Counted from the first letter of the stretch, positions 42,233 through 51,315 are shown. The stretch is 64,000 bases of DNA from Lewinellaceae bacterium (GCA_020636075.1 JACJYO010000002.1:248001-312000), one strand, 5' to 3'. Program-made: numbers and translations. The notes: generated by a model from the sequence alone, not told the origin.

Positions 42233-43162
42233 ATGACTACGATAGATCCGGAGGCATCCAAAATTCTTGTCATTATCGGTGGCGCCACAGCAGTTGGCAA
42301 AACCGGAGTTGCCAGCCATCTTGCGCGGCAGCTTGGGCTGGAAATCCTGTCGGCCGACAGCCGGCAGTTTTATCGCGAAATGGAAATTGGTACTGCAAAA
42401 CCAACGGCGGATGAGCGCGCTGCCGCGCCGCATCATTTCGTTGATTTTCTGAGTGTGGAAGAACCGTACAGCGTTGGAGATTTCGAGCGGGATGCATTGG
42501 CCTTGTTGGCCCAACTTTTCAAAAAAAATAATGCCGCCATTCTGGTTGGCGGCTCCGGGTTGTTTCTCAAAGCGGTGTACAACGGCCTGGATGCATTTCC
42601 CGACATTTCGGAGCAAACAAAAACCTGGGTTCAAACGGGTGAAGCAACAGGTGGAATTCATTGGCTTCAGGACCAGTTGGAAGCCCAGGACCCTGTATAT
42701 TTTGAGCAGGTAGACCAGCAAAACCCCGCTCGCTTGCGCCGCGCATTGGAGGTGTGCCGTGAAAGTGGGCAGCCGTACTCAGCATTTCTTGCCAGGCCCA
42801 AAATTAAACGGCCGTTCGAGCCGGTATTTATTTTGTTGGAACTTCCCAGAAATGAGCTATATGCCCGAATCGATGCCCGCGTTGATCAGATGATTGATGC
42901 AGGCCTGGAGCAGGAGGCCCGTCAATTGTATCCATACCGGCAGTTACCTGCTCTCAATACCGTTGGTTATACCGAGTGGTTTGACTTTTTTGATGGTAAA
43001 ACTGATCGGGACACCGCCATTGAAAAAATCAAACAACACAGTCGAAACTATGCCAAACGGCAGGCCACCTGGTTTCGAAAGCACGGCAGTTGGACGGTTT
43101 TTCATCCGGCAGACCTGCCCGGCATCCTAGATTTTTGTAATAAAAAACTCAGACCTGCTTGA
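42233..43162 (+). CDS. miaA: tRNA dimethylallyltransferase
   Basis: 309 residues. Adds dimethylallyl to A37 of tRNAs that read UNN codons. Walker A GGATAVGKTGVASHLA, the catalytic SADSRQFYREMEIGTAKP, HHFVDFLSVEEPYSVGDFER, VGGSGLFLKAV and the C-terminal LNTVGYTEWFDFFDG plus RQATWFRKH are diagnostic. The 3' end overlaps the convergent PAP2 gene by 14 bases. With trmD it is one of two tRNA position-37 modification genes in the window. Confidence 0.95.
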   Translation: MTTIDPEASKILVIIGGATAVGKTGVASHLARQLGLEILSADSRQFYREMEIGTAKPTADERAAAPHHFVDFLSVEEPYSVGDFERDALALLAQLFKKNNAAILVGGSGLFLKAVYNGLDAFPDISEQTKTWVQTGEATGGIHWLQDQLEAQDPVYFEQVDQQNPARLRRALEVCRESGQPYSAFLARPKIKRPFEPVFILLELPRNELYARIDARVDQMIDAGLEQEARQLYPYRQLPALNTVGYTEWFDFFDGKTDRDTAIEKIKQHSRNYAKRQATWFRKHGSWTVFHPADLPGILDFCNKKLRPA

Positions 43163-43817
43163 GCCCGGGGACCAGGCCTTTATCCAATACCGTCATTTGC
43201 TGTAAGTACCTGGCGTTGAACCACCAGACCAGGTTTGCGATCAGCAAGCCAATGAAGGCTCCGCCCAGAATATCTGCAAGAAAATGTTGGACGAGGTAAA
43301 TCCGTGAAAAGGCAACCAGGATGGCGGCGATTGCACAGGCCAGCTCCAGCCATTTTCTTTTTTTATTGAAAAAGAAGGCCATCAGGCCGTACATAGCAAA
43401 TGCGGCCATGGAGTGCCCGGAAGGGAAACTTGTTTTGCCCCGGTTCAGGTAAACCGCCGGATCCGCCTGTACAGCGTCGCGCAGGCCATTTTTTTCAAAA
43501 AAAGTAATCGGTCGGTCTTTCCGAATACTTTCTTTCATGAAATAGGACGTGGGTATTACGATAAGCCCGGTCAGGAGAATCAACAGGGCAAAACGGTATC
43601 GCCAGGCCATCGACACTACGCCAAGCAGGACAAAAACCGGCGCCTCACCCATTTGGGTCCAATTCCGGAAAAAGAAATTCAAGGGATCGGTCCGCCAGGG
43701 ATTCAGGGATAAAATTTCGTTTCCGGCAGGAATAAATAATTGGAAGAACAAACCCAGAATAAAAAACAAGAGGACTGGAATACTGAACCAGGGAACTGAC
43801 CAAAAACCGTTTTTCAT
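43149..43817 (-). CDS. PAP2-family membrane phosphatase
   Basis: 222 residues with about five to six membrane helices. The three PAP2 motifs are KESIRKDRP, FPSGHSMAAF and SRIYLVQHFLADILGG, including the catalytic His pair. Probable undecaprenyl-diphosphate or lipid phosphatase recycling lipid carrier for cell-wall or LPS synthesis. Its start overlaps the stop of the LptF/LptG-type gene by four bases (ATGA), so translation is coupled. Confidence 0.9.
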   Translation of the reverse strand: MKNGFWSVPWFSIPVLLFFILGLFFQLFIPAGNEILSLNPWRTDPLNFFFRNWTQMGEAPVFVLLGVVSMAWRYRFALLILLTGLIVIPTSYFMKESIRKDRPITFFEKNGLRDAVQADPAVYLNRGKTSFPSGHSMAAFAMYGLMAFFFNKKRKWLELACAIAAILVAFSRIYLVQHFLADILGGAFIGLLIANLVWWFNARYLQQMTVLDKGLVPGLKQV

Positions 43818-45391
43818 GCCGGAGTCCCCTCTTTTTGAAAACGTCGGCGCAATTTCAACATGAAGCGGTCCAGGCGATCGGTGCTAAACATCTGAGAATC
43901 ATTCATGGCCCTGCGGGTCAGGAATGCACCAATTGGTACCAATGCCAGACATGGGGCCATAGCCGCCCAAAAGGAAGTCAAAATATACGCCTCAGCCAGT
44001 TTGCGGCACATGATGGTCAGCATGATAAAGGTGACAAAAAATATGATTGAAACCAGGATAGGGTAACCAAAGCCGCCTTTCCGGATAATCGCTCCCATCG
44101 GCGCGCCTATAAATAAAAACACGAAGCAGACGAGGGCGAAACTGTATTTGGTGTACAATTCGTATCCGGTTTTTATCGCCTCTTTGCGGCGGTTGGTGAT
44201 CTGGCTCAACCGTCGATCAAGCACGATGCGGCCCGACCTTGAGTATCCGATCGCTTGTTCGAGCAGCTTCGCGCGGTCTTTTTCCGGAAAGGTTTCTTCA
44301 AAGGATTTGTATTGGCTTAAGGGTTTATCCAACTGCTGTTTGAACATGCCTTTTTTTAAGGTATCCTGTTTTATCTGTTCTTCCTTGCGTTGGGCCCGTG
44401 CCAATTGGCGCAAGGCGTCCCGTTGTGTTTGTGCCAATCGAGCAGAATCAGTACTGGGTTTAGGAACGGCCGTTACAGTTGGTTTGTGCGGCTTGCGCCG
44501 AAAACTCAGGAGCAGGTCGTCGGCAATGCCTTGGCGCGCCTCAACCACTTCTATGTTGAGCGAATCAACATTTTTTCGAAGTTGGCTCATGCTCAACATG
44601 GATCGCTGCGTCTTAAATCGATCCTCATCAGTCCGGTTCATTTCGAATTCGCCGAGATCCCAAACTTTAGTCCAGGATTTAAAATTCGTTCGGATGAAGG
44701 GGTATTTTTCGTTGCTGGCCTTCCCCTGCGCAGAGGGCTCCTGATACTGCGCGCCGTCGAACAGGTTCATGACAAAATACCGCTTGTCGCGGGTAGTGAA
44801 CATTTGCCCGCTATCGGCCAGAATTTGATTGAACTGGAGTTTCCCGGCGTTGGATTGGTCTTCAATCAGGATGTCTTTTATCGTTTCGCCGTCCGCCGCT
44901 TTGTCGCCAATACGGATTACAAACTGCCGGAAATCTTCATTAAAAACGCCCTTCTCAAGTGTGAGTGCGGGTTTTTGTTTGCGAATATCGTACAAGCGGG
45001 ATTTGAATTTCAAATTGGCAATCGGGATAAGAAAATCTGAACAGATGTAGGAAAAAAAGGCAATACCGGCAGCCATAATGATCATGGAACGCATAATGCG
45101 AATGAGCGAAACCCCGGCTGATTTCATGCTGGACAGTTCGTACCGTTCAGCGAGGTTGCCCAGAACCATTACGCCGGCAATCAACACGGCGATAGGGAGC
45201 GCCATCGGGAAGGTGGCAATTGACAAATAGGCGATCAGTTCAATCAGTATGAAAACACTTACCCCTTTGCCGGCTATTTCGTCGATGTACAACCACAAAA
45301 ACTGCATGACCAGCACAAAAAGCGCTATGCCGAACGACACAATGAACGGGCCGATAAAACTGCTCAACAGGAGTTTGTCAATCTTTTTCAT
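43814..45391 (-). CDS. LptF/LptG family lipopolysaccharide export permease
   Basis: 525 residues. YjgP/YjgQ-type permease of the LptBFGC complex that pulls LPS from the inner membrane. N-terminal helices: IDKLLLSSFIGPFIVSFGIA, ELIAYLSIATFPMALPIAVL and the ERYELSSMKSAGVSLIRIMR coupling helix that contacts LptB. C-terminal helices: YTKYSFALVCFVFLFIGAPM and GFGYPILVSIIFFVTFIMLT. The periplasmic domain is long (residues about 130-400) with a charged coiled-coil insertion (RLAQTQRDALRQLARAQRKE), longer than in E. coli. Which of LptF or LptG it is cannot be decided here. Confidence 0.92.
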   Translation of the reverse strand: MKKIDKLLLSSFIGPFIVSFGIALFVLVMQFLWLYIDEIAGKGVSVFILIELIAYLSIATFPMALPIAVLIAGVMVLGNLAERYELSSMKSAGVSLIRIMRSMIIMAAGIAFFSYICSDFLIPIANLKFKSRLYDIRKQKPALTLEKGVFNEDFRQFVIRIGDKAADGETIKDILIEDQSNAGKLQFNQILADSGQMFTTRDKRYFVMNLFDGAQYQEPSAQGKASNEKYPFIRTNFKSWTKVWDLGEFEMNRTDEDRFKTQRSMLSMSQLRKNVDSLNIEVVEARQGIADDLLLSFRRKPHKPTVTAVPKPSTDSARLAQTQRDALRQLARAQRKEEQIKQDTLKKGMFKQQLDKPLSQYKSFEETFPEKDRAKLLEQAIGYSRSGRIVLDRRLSQITNRRKEAIKTGYELYTKYSFALVCFVFLFIGAPMGAIIRKGGFGYPILVSIIFFVTFIMLTIMCRKLAEAYILTSFWAAMAPCLALVPIGAFLTRRAMNDSQMFSTDRLDRFMLKLRRRFQKEGTPA

Positions 45392-45415
45392 AAAGCGGCA
45401 GGTTGCCTGATTGCT

Positions 45416-46087
45416 TTAATACTCGAATACCGCTTTAAACGCTTTCAGGTCGGCGATCGTTGCCTTTGGGTCTTTTGCTTTGAACACACTGCTGCCGGCT
45501 ACCAGCACATCGGCGCCTGCCTGCAGGAGCGTTTCCGCATTTTGTAAACCCACACCGCCGTCGATTTCAATTAAGGCTTCGGAATTTGAAGTAGTGATCA
45601 TTTCCCGGAGTTTACGCACCTTGGGTAAGGTTTGGTAGATGAATTTTTGTCCACCAAAACCCGGGTTTACAGACATTACGCACACCAGGTCAATATCTTC
45701 GATCAGGTCTTCCAACAATTGCACAGGCGTATGCGGATTCAACGCAACGCCTGCCTTAGCGCCGGCTTCTTTGATCTGGTGCACGGTTCGATGCAAATGC
45801 GGGCATGCTTCGTAATGCACCGTAATAATATCAGCGCCGGCCTCCCGGAATTGTTCGATGTATTTTTCGGGTTCCACAATCATTAGGTGCACATCCAGCG
45901 GTTTGCGGGCCAGCCGGTTTATGGCCTCGATGATAAACATGCCGAAGGTGATATTTGGGACAAACCGACCATCCATCACGTCCAGGTGAAACCAATCGGC
46001 TTCACTTTGGTTGACCATTTCCAGTTCTTCCGGCAGGCGCGTAAAGTCGGCGGCCAGCACAGACGGAGCAACAAGATGTTTTTTCAC
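45416..46087 (-). CDS. rpe: Ribulose-phosphate 3-epimerase
   Basis: 223 residues; interconverts ribulose 5-phosphate and xylulose 5-phosphate in the pentose phosphate pathway. TIM-barrel signatures: APSVLAADFTRLPEEL, WFHLDVMDGRFVPNITFG (metal ligands His and Asp), DVHLMIVEPEKYI, VCVMSVNPGFGGQKFI and LIEIDGGVGLQNA. Length and motifs normal. It lies 12 bases after the exonuclease gene and 24 bases before the lptF/G gene on the same strand. Confidence 0.96.
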   Translation of the reverse strand: MKKHLVAPSVLAADFTRLPEELEMVNQSEADWFHLDVMDGRFVPNITFGMFIIEAINRLARKPLDVHLMIVEPEKYIEQFREAGADIITVHYEACPHLHRTVHQIKEAGAKAGVALNPHTPVQLLEDLIEDIDLVCVMSVNPGFGGQKFIYQTLPKVRKLREMITTSNSEALIEIDGGVGLQNAETLLQAGADVLVAGSSVFKAKDPKATIADLKAFKAVFEY

Positions 46088-46099
46088 AGCAATTTCGGT

Positions 46100-46855
46100 T
46101 TAGCGCACAATAACTACCTGATCTTCGCGAAGCAGGTCCTGGCGGCGCATTTTAAGAAATAATTGGACGGTAGCAAGCACGTCCTTTTCACAATATGCCG
46201 CAATCCGGTCCAGATCCTGTTCTTCCCAATAGACACCGGCGACCTCACTGCCGTCCATATCATCTTTGGGAGAAGGAAATCCGAATAATGCAGCAAGCAA
46301 CCGAAGGGAAGTGTAATTTTTGTAATCGCCAAACTTCCACATTTCCATGGTATCCAGCAGGTGTTTGGTCTCCCAGGGCTTCCGGCCAGCAATGTCGAGC
46401 ATGCGCGGAAAGGGCAACTGGTTGACCAGGATACGGCGGCAAATGTATGGGATGTCGAATTCCCGGATATTATGCCCGCAGAGGGCAAACTTGTCCGGAT
46501 TATTAAAGTGCTTTTGCAATAATTCACAGAAGTCTTCCAAAAGCGCGGACTCCATATGGTTTGTAAATGATTTCAGGCGCAACAGCGGGTCTGCCCCGTC
46601 GGGTTGGCGGGTGAGAAAGCCGACTGAAATGCAAACAATTTTTCCAAATTCGGAATAGATGCCGGCCCTGGTTTGAAAGGCTTCGGCAATTTCATCATAT
46701 TCCAGTTCTTCATCGTATTTACGCAGGATCGACCGGGCTTTGCCTGCCCATAGTTCCTGCATTTCGTCCGACAGCTCATCATAATTTGAAACTACCGGTA
46801 CGGTTTCGATATCTAGGAATAAGATGTTGAATAAGTCTGCGTCAAAAAAAGACAT
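46100..46855 (-). CDS. RNase H-fold 3'-5' exonuclease (PolB-like predicted)
   Basis: 251 residues from ATG 46855, just after a promoter box at 46890-46897; an ATG at 46921 lies upstream of that box and is rejected. The DEDD-type motifs are visible: ILFLDIETVPV (Exo I, Asp and Glu), LCGHNIREFDIPYICRR (Exo II) and AAYCEKDVLATVQLFLKM (Exo III). Similar to the predicted PolB-like 3'-5' exonucleases of COG3298 type. Probably degrades single-stranded nucleic acid in repair or RNA turnover. First gene of the run exonuclease-rpe-lptF/G-PAP2. Confidence 0.85.
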   Translation of the reverse strand: MSFFDADLFNILFLDIETVPVVSNYDELSDEMQELWAGKARSILRKYDEELEYDEIAEAFQTRAGIYSEFGKIVCISVGFLTRQPDGADPLLRLKSFTNHMESALLEDFCELLQKHFNNPDKFALCGHNIREFDIPYICRRILVNQLPFPRMLDIAGRKPWETKHLLDTMEMWKFGDYKNYTSLRLLAALFGFPSPKDDMDGSEVAGVYWEEQDLDRIAAYCEKDVLATVQLFLKMRRQDLLREDQVVIVR

Positions 46856-46889
46856 GGTCAAAATGGTTTTCCGAATTATCAGCCGGGAG

Positions 46890-46897
46890 CAAAGGTA
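46890..46897 (-). promoter_or_regulatory. -7 promoter box for the exonuclease-rpe-lpt-PAP2 run
   Basis: TACCTTTG followed by CTCC on the minus strand, 35 bases before ATG 46855. Confidence 0.6.
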
Positions 46898-47195
46898 AAA
46901 TTTCCCGGTAGCATTGTTCAATAAGGGTGATGTACAAACTTCCGTAATTCCCTAAAAGGCCTTTCGGGGTATTCCCTGAAACGGGTGCTGGGATTTCCCA
47001 CCAATTTCATGTTTTATCCGAATTTTTAGGCAATAAAGCCTTGACACCCGGGGTTTATTGCGAGACTTTTGCAGCACACATCGTCAGAAACGGTGTTAAA
47101 AACAAAGATCAAAAAGAGGTGGTAGCATCCTTTCAAATACTTAAATCTGCCACATCTGTTTCACTAACGTTAAACCTAATTTTTATCTTTAAATT
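46898..47195 (+). promoter_or_regulatory. Long intergenic leader with inverted repeat
   Basis: No gene is seen in this stretch. GCAATAAA (47030-47037) and TTTATTGC (47054-47061) form a perfect 8-bp inverted repeat around a GC-rich centre. Right after it GACTTTTG (47064-47071), one mismatch from TAnnTTTG and followed by the same CAGCAC as at the LysM promoter, may start a transcript with a leader of about 118 bases for the coiled-coil protein gene. Confidence 0.4.
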
Positions 47196-48218
47196 ATGAG
47201 CACACCCACGAATTTCAATCAGCCCACCCCAGGTTCGAACTACGACAATCAACCGAACGACAATTCCAAGCGTATGCTGACGATCGCCGGTATTGCCATA
47301 GCAGTACTTCTTGGTCTGAGCATTTTTCTGATGATCAGCAAGTACAAGTCGTCGCAGCAACTGGAGGCTACTTCATTGGAACTGAACGAGCAAAAGCAAG
47401 CCTTTGCTGAACTCGATACAAAATACAACGACGCCGTAGCGCAGTTGGAGCAACAAAAAGGTTTGAATGCACAACTGGATGAAAAAATTAACCAGCAACT
47501 GCAGCAACTGGAGCAAAACAAGACCCAGATCGAGCAAATGATCCGCGAAAAGCGTGACTACCGTGCTGCGATTGGCCGGTTGGAGAGCCAGAAAAAACAA
47601 TACCTGGCTGAAATCGACAAGTTGAAAGAAGAAATCGGTATCCTGACGGAAAAAAATACCGAATTGTCGACCGAGAATGAAAACCTAAACACCTCGCTTT
47701 CCGAGACACAAACCATGCTTTCGCAGGAAAGCACCGCTAAGGCAGCCCTGATTTCCGAAAAGACGCAGTTGGAAACCGAACGCGCTGCATTGAGTAAAAA
47801 AGTTGACATTGCCTCTGCGATCCGGGTTAAAAATATCACAGTTAAGGCTGTTGACGTACGCAGCAGCGGCAAGGAGAAAAGCAAAACTCGCGCCAGCAAA
47901 GTTGACAAACTCAACATTTGCTTTGTAACTGAGCCCAACGAAGTAGTGCCTTCCGGTGAGGAGACGTTCTACATCACGGTTGTCGATCCGACCGGCGCTA
48001 CGCTGGCAGTTGAAAGCCTTGGCTCGGGTATCGCTCAAGACAAGCGCAACGAACAAGATTTCCGCTATACCACAGTTGCCACCTGCAACTACGCCAACGG
48101 CGAATCCAATGTTTGCGGCGCATGGCAGCCTGGCCAAAACTTTGTGAAAGGCAAATACGAAGTAAAAATCTTCAATAAAGGGTACCTCGTTGGTACCGGT
48201 TCATTTAATCTGAAGTAA
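47196..48218 (+). CDS. Membrane-anchored coiled-coil protein of unknown function
   Basis: 340 residues. A polar, Asn/Pro-rich N-terminus of about 28 residues precedes one membrane helix (MLTIAGIAIAVLLGLSIFLM, about 28-48). Residues 50-205 are a nearly unbroken heptad coiled coil rich in Gln, Glu and Leu (QLEQQKGLNAQLDEKINQ ... SETQTMLSQESTAKAALI). The last 120 residues form a beta-type domain (NICFVTEPNEVVPSGEETFY ... VKGKYEVKIFNKGYLVGTGS) likely in the periplasm. No enzyme motif. Monocistronic with a strong terminator behind it. Confidence 0.75.
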   Translation: MSTPTNFNQPTPGSNYDNQPNDNSKRMLTIAGIAIAVLLGLSIFLMISKYKSSQQLEATSLELNEQKQAFAELDTKYNDAVAQLEQQKGLNAQLDEKINQQLQQLEQNKTQIEQMIREKRDYRAAIGRLESQKKQYLAEIDKLKEEIGILTEKNTELSTENENLNTSLSETQTMLSQESTAKAALISEKTQLETERAALSKKVDIASAIRVKNITVKAVDVRSSGKEKSKTRASKVDKLNICFVTEPNEVVPSGEETFYITVVDPTGATLAVESLGSGIAQDKRNEQDFRYTTVATCNYANGESNVCGAWQPGQNFVKGKYEVKIFNKGYLVGTGSFNLK

Positions 48219-48258
48219 AACAACAAATTGAGGGTCACATTGCTAAGGCAACAGACGG

Positions 48259-48289
48259 GCGACCGCGCACTTGCGCGGTCGCTTTTTTT
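48259..48289 (+). terminator. Intrinsic terminator of the coiled-coil gene
   Basis: GCGACCGCGC, loop ACTT, GCGCGGTCGC, then T7; 40 bases after the stop codon and 10 bases before the stop of the convergent gene. Confidence 0.93.
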
Positions 48290-48299
48290 ATATCCCGAA

Positions 48300-49337
48300 T
48301 TACTTCAAAATAATATCCCTGCGACCAACCGACAGGCCTTGGCCGTCAGCTTTCATGGTTAGCACCGGTGAACGTCCGGTGTTATTTCGGACATCCTGCT
48401 GCTCCTTGGCAGAAAGCAACGGGTCATCGGCAAAGAGAAAATCCTGAATGTAATATGGCTCCGCACCGGAGCCTGGCTCCCAAACCACCATGTGGATGTG
48501 TGCAGCGTTTTTTCGGCCCGGGTAGGCTGCGGGCCGTATGGTTTGAATTTCATAGCGGCCGGTTTTATCCGTTCGTGCCCAGGCATGTAGCCGGCCATGC
48601 CAACGCAGCAACCCTGTTTCATCGCCTCTTTGGGTGTAACGACCGCTTGTATCGGTCTGATAGGCGTATATCAAAACATTCGCATAGGGCGTTTTCCCAT
48701 CCCGCGCATAAAAGTGGCCGGTAATTTTGATCCGTTGGCCGGGCTCGTCCGGTGGTGCAATTACCAAAACTGAATTCAAATCCTCCGGAATCTGTACAAA
48801 ACAACATCTCAGACTGGCATTCTTGTTGTCGCAGGTATCGGAAGGCAAAATTTGCTGGTGCGGTGCAGCCAAATTAACGGCTCCGGATTCCAGAAATTCT
48901 GCTTGTTTGTTCAGCCATTCCAGCAAGCGGGTCTGTTGCCGGGCATCTAGCTGTGCTTCCGGGTGCATGCGCAAATAACTTTGAAGCGGCATTTTTTCAT
49001 TTTTCAACATTTTAGCGCAATGCCGAAGGATATCAGCCTGGATCACTGCGTTCCACTGGCTGAATGTCGAAAAATTTAGCCCCTCACGCCCTTCACGCAC
49101 GTGGTGCTGAATCCACCACCCTATCGGTTGTATCCGGGTATACCAAGGGTACTGCGTCTGATATGAATGGCAATCATAACAGGCGTTTTGCAGTAGATTG
49201 GAAATATCATCAGGTGGATCAAGCGTCTGGTTGAGGGATTCGAATGGATTATCCTTTGGTAAATTTTGATCAATTGGAAATGCCTGCAATACAAGCAGGA
49301 GCCCCAATAGAAGTGGCAAGAGCCTTTTTGTTTTCAT
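48300..49337 (-). CDS. Exported haem-binding domain fused to intradiol-dioxygenase-like domain
   Basis: 345 residues from ATG 49337, opening a signal peptide (LLPLLLGLLLVLQAFP). Residues 40-145 are a cytochrome-type haem-binding domain with CYDCH (53-57) and the conserved YPWYTRIQPIGWWIQHHV and MPLQSYLRMHPEAQL. Residues about 195-325 resemble the intradiol ring-cleavage dioxygenase barrel: candidate non-haem Fe(III) ligands are Tyr234 (SGRYTQ), Tyr272 (RPAAYPGR), His280 and His282 (AHIHM). Known enzymes of this fold open catechol rings. Such a haem plus non-haem iron combination in one exported chain is unusual. The partner for electron transfer is not known. Confidence 0.8.
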   Translation of the reverse strand: MKTKRLLPLLLGLLLVLQAFPIDQNLPKDNPFESLNQTLDPPDDISNLLQNACYDCHSYQTQYPWYTRIQPIGWWIQHHVREGREGLNFSTFSQWNAVIQADILRHCAKMLKNEKMPLQSYLRMHPEAQLDARQQTRLLEWLNKQAEFLESGAVNLAAPHQQILPSDTCDNKNASLRCCFVQIPEDLNSVLVIAPPDEPGQRIKITGHFYARDGKTPYANVLIYAYQTDTSGRYTQRGDETGLLRWHGRLHAWARTDKTGRYEIQTIRPAAYPGRKNAAHIHMVVWEPGSGAEPYYIQDFLFADDPLLSAKEQQDVRNNTGRSPVLTMKADGQGLSVGRRDIILK

Positions 49338-49582
49338 AACTTTTTCTTTTAGTAAATGGAATATCCTGGTGCGGAAATATTGGCGGAGGATCGGTACGTT
49401 ATCATTTCGATTCAAATATGAAAACCAACATTAAAACCGGGCTGAATTTTCGGCTGGTTGATGGCAACGGGGCTCGCACAACAGGTGGACGCCTATTGAA
49501 ACCGCTGGACGACCAAACCTGACTTTTTGTCGCCCAAAACGCGCCTTTAGCGACTGGCAGGGAATTACCCGTAAGGGCTTTT

Positions 49583-49590
49583 TATCTTTG
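49583..49590 (+). promoter_or_regulatory. -7 promoter box immediately before the histidine kinase gene
   Basis: TATCTTTG ends eight bases before ATG 49598, so the predicted transcript start falls at or one base from the start codon. The 245 bases before it hold no gene. Confidence 0.55.
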
Positions 49591-49597
49591 AATTTCG

Positions 49598-50602
49598 ATG
49601 AAAAGACTGGCGATACATCTTGCGCTTTGGGCTTTATATGCAGCCGTGGAATTCCTGGCAAACATTCCGCATACCGTTGACCGGGGCGATTTGCTTCGGC
49701 AGACACTGTTTTTTATTCCGGTAGTTGCGCTACCATTCTATGTGGTGGCATACTACCTGGTGCCGAAACTCCTTTGGCGTGGGCACAAGACATATTTCTG
49801 GATTTGCTGCTTGCTGATTCTGGCATTCGTGCTTTTCATTCGCCTCCACTGGACAAGTTGGTACTGGACCCTGATGACGGGTAAAACCGTGACTGCCTCC
49901 TTGTCTAAAGTGACTAAAAATTTGATTCGGGATTATGCCGTGATCGGTTTTGCTGTGGCCCTGAAAATCATTCGGGACTGGGATAAAAAAGACCGGCTCA
50001 CCAATCAACTCCAAACCGAAAAACGCGATGCTGAACTTCAGTTTTTACGGGCGCAAATCCACCCGCATTTCTTATTTAACACCTTGAATAATTTGTACGG
50101 CCTGGCCTTGCAACAATCCCCTCATACGCCGGATAGTATCCTCCGGCTCAGCGGTTTGCTGGATTTTATTTTGTACGAATGCAATACAGACCGCATTCCT
50201 TTGAAAAAAGAAATTCAATTGATCCTGGATTATATTGAACTTGAAAAACTGCGCATTGGCGATCGGCTCCAACTTCAGTTTAGTGTTGAAGATGAGGGCC
50301 TCAATGCATTAATCGCTCCGCTCTTGCTGTTGCCTTTAGTTGAAAATGCATTCAAACATGGCGCCCGTGCTGCGAATGATGCTGTTTTTATAAAAATAGA
50401 CCTGCGTGTTCAGGATCAAAACCTTTATTTTCAAGTGGAAAACAGCAAGCCGGAAGACAAGCAGGAGGCTGGGAATGGTTCAAAAGGTATAGGTCTGCTA
50501 AATATTGAAAAACGCCTGAAGCTGCTTTATCCCGGTCAATATTTTATGCATAAATCCAATACAGCCAGTACGTTTTTAATTTCTCTGAAGCTGAATTTAT
50601 GA
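49598..50602 (+). CDS. LytS/YehU-type sensor histidine kinase
   Basis: 334 residues. Four membrane helices in the first 135 residues, then the His_kinase domain with the phosphorylated His in FLRAQIHPHFLFNTLNNLYG and the QLILDYIELEKLRIGDRL block. A GHKL-type ATPase follows: N box LLPLVENAFKHGA and G box GNGSKGIGLLNIEKRLKLLY. No separate sensor domain, so the membrane part may sense an envelope signal. Its stop overlaps the start of the LytTR regulator by four bases (ATGA), so the two form a two-component pair. Confidence 0.93.
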   Translation: MKRLAIHLALWALYAAVEFLANIPHTVDRGDLLRQTLFFIPVVALPFYVVAYYLVPKLLWRGHKTYFWICCLLILAFVLFIRLHWTSWYWTLMTGKTVTASLSKVTKNLIRDYAVIGFAVALKIIRDWDKKDRLTNQLQTEKRDAELQFLRAQIHPHFLFNTLNNLYGLALQQSPHTPDSILRLSGLLDFILYECNTDRIPLKKEIQLILDYIELEKLRIGDRLQLQFSVEDEGLNALIAPLLLLPLVENAFKHGARAANDAVFIKIDLRVQDQNLYFQVENSKPEDKQEAGNGSKGIGLLNIEKRLKLLYPGQYFMHKSNTASTFLISLKLNL

Positions 50603-51315
50603 AAAGCCACACTTGCTTGCTGATTGACGATGAGCCCATTGCCATGGATATTTTGCAAACCTATTTGCAGCGCCTGGACAATGTGAAATTGATTGGTCGG
50701 TTTACCAATCCTATAAAAGCGTTTCAAGCATTACAGAAGAATCCGGTGGACCTGCTTTTCCTGGATATTCAAATGCCGGAACTTACCGGGCTCGAGCTGT
50801 TGCAATCGCTGCGATATAAACCCGCCGTAATCCTGACCACAGCGTACCGTGAGTTTGCGCTTGAAGGATTCGAATTTGATGTGCTGGATTACCTGCTTAA
50901 GCCAATTTCCTTTGACCGCTTTTTAAAAGCAATTGACAAATTTTACTCCCGGACACCATCTGTCCTTTTGCCCGAAAAACAGCACAAACAACAGACGGAT
51001 GAAACGCCTGCGCATTTTTTTGTGCGGGCAGACCGAAAAAATGTGAAAATCCTGCTGGAGGATATTCTTTACCTGGAAAGTCTGAAGGATTACGTCAAAA
51101 TTGTCACCACGCAAGGCGCAGTACTGACCAAAGAAACGATTACCCATTTTGATGAAACACTGCCTACTGGGCAGTTTCTACGGACACACCGTTCGTTTAT
51201 CGTTGCAACGAAGAAAGTAACAGCCCTTTCCACCGATGGGCTGGAGGTTCAACAAGTGACCATACCGGTTGGCCGGATGTACAAACTCGCCGTAGAAAAG
51301 GCTATTCTTGGTTAG
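50599..51315 (+). CDS. LytTR-family response regulator
   Basis: 238 residues. Receiver domain 5-120 with Asp-Asp-Glu (LLIDDEPIA), phosphoacceptor Asp in LLFLDIQMPELTGLELL and Lys in LDYLLKPISF. DNA-binding LytTR domain from about 138 (FFVRADRKNVKILLEDILYL ... LPTGQFLRTHRSFIVATKKV). Partner of the overlapping kinase gene. Targets unknown; in Bacteroidota such pairs often regulate genes elsewhere. The last four bases overlap the stop of convergent folD. Confidence 0.94.
   Translation: MKSHTCLLIDDEPIAMDILQTYLQRLDNVKLIGRFTNPIKAFQALQKNPVDLLFLDIQMPELTGLELLQSLRYKPAVILTTAYREFALEGFEFDVLDYLLKPISFDRFLKAIDKFYSRTPSVLLPEKQHKQQTDETPAHFFVRADRKNVKILLEDILYLESLKDYVKIVTTQGAVLTKETITHFDETLPTGQFLRTHRSFIVATKKVTALSTDGLEVQQVTIPVGRMYKLAVEKAILG

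Noticed and set aside
44390..45040. 216-codon open frame antisense to the LptF/LptG-type gene
   Set aside because: Shadow of a well-recognised permease gene.
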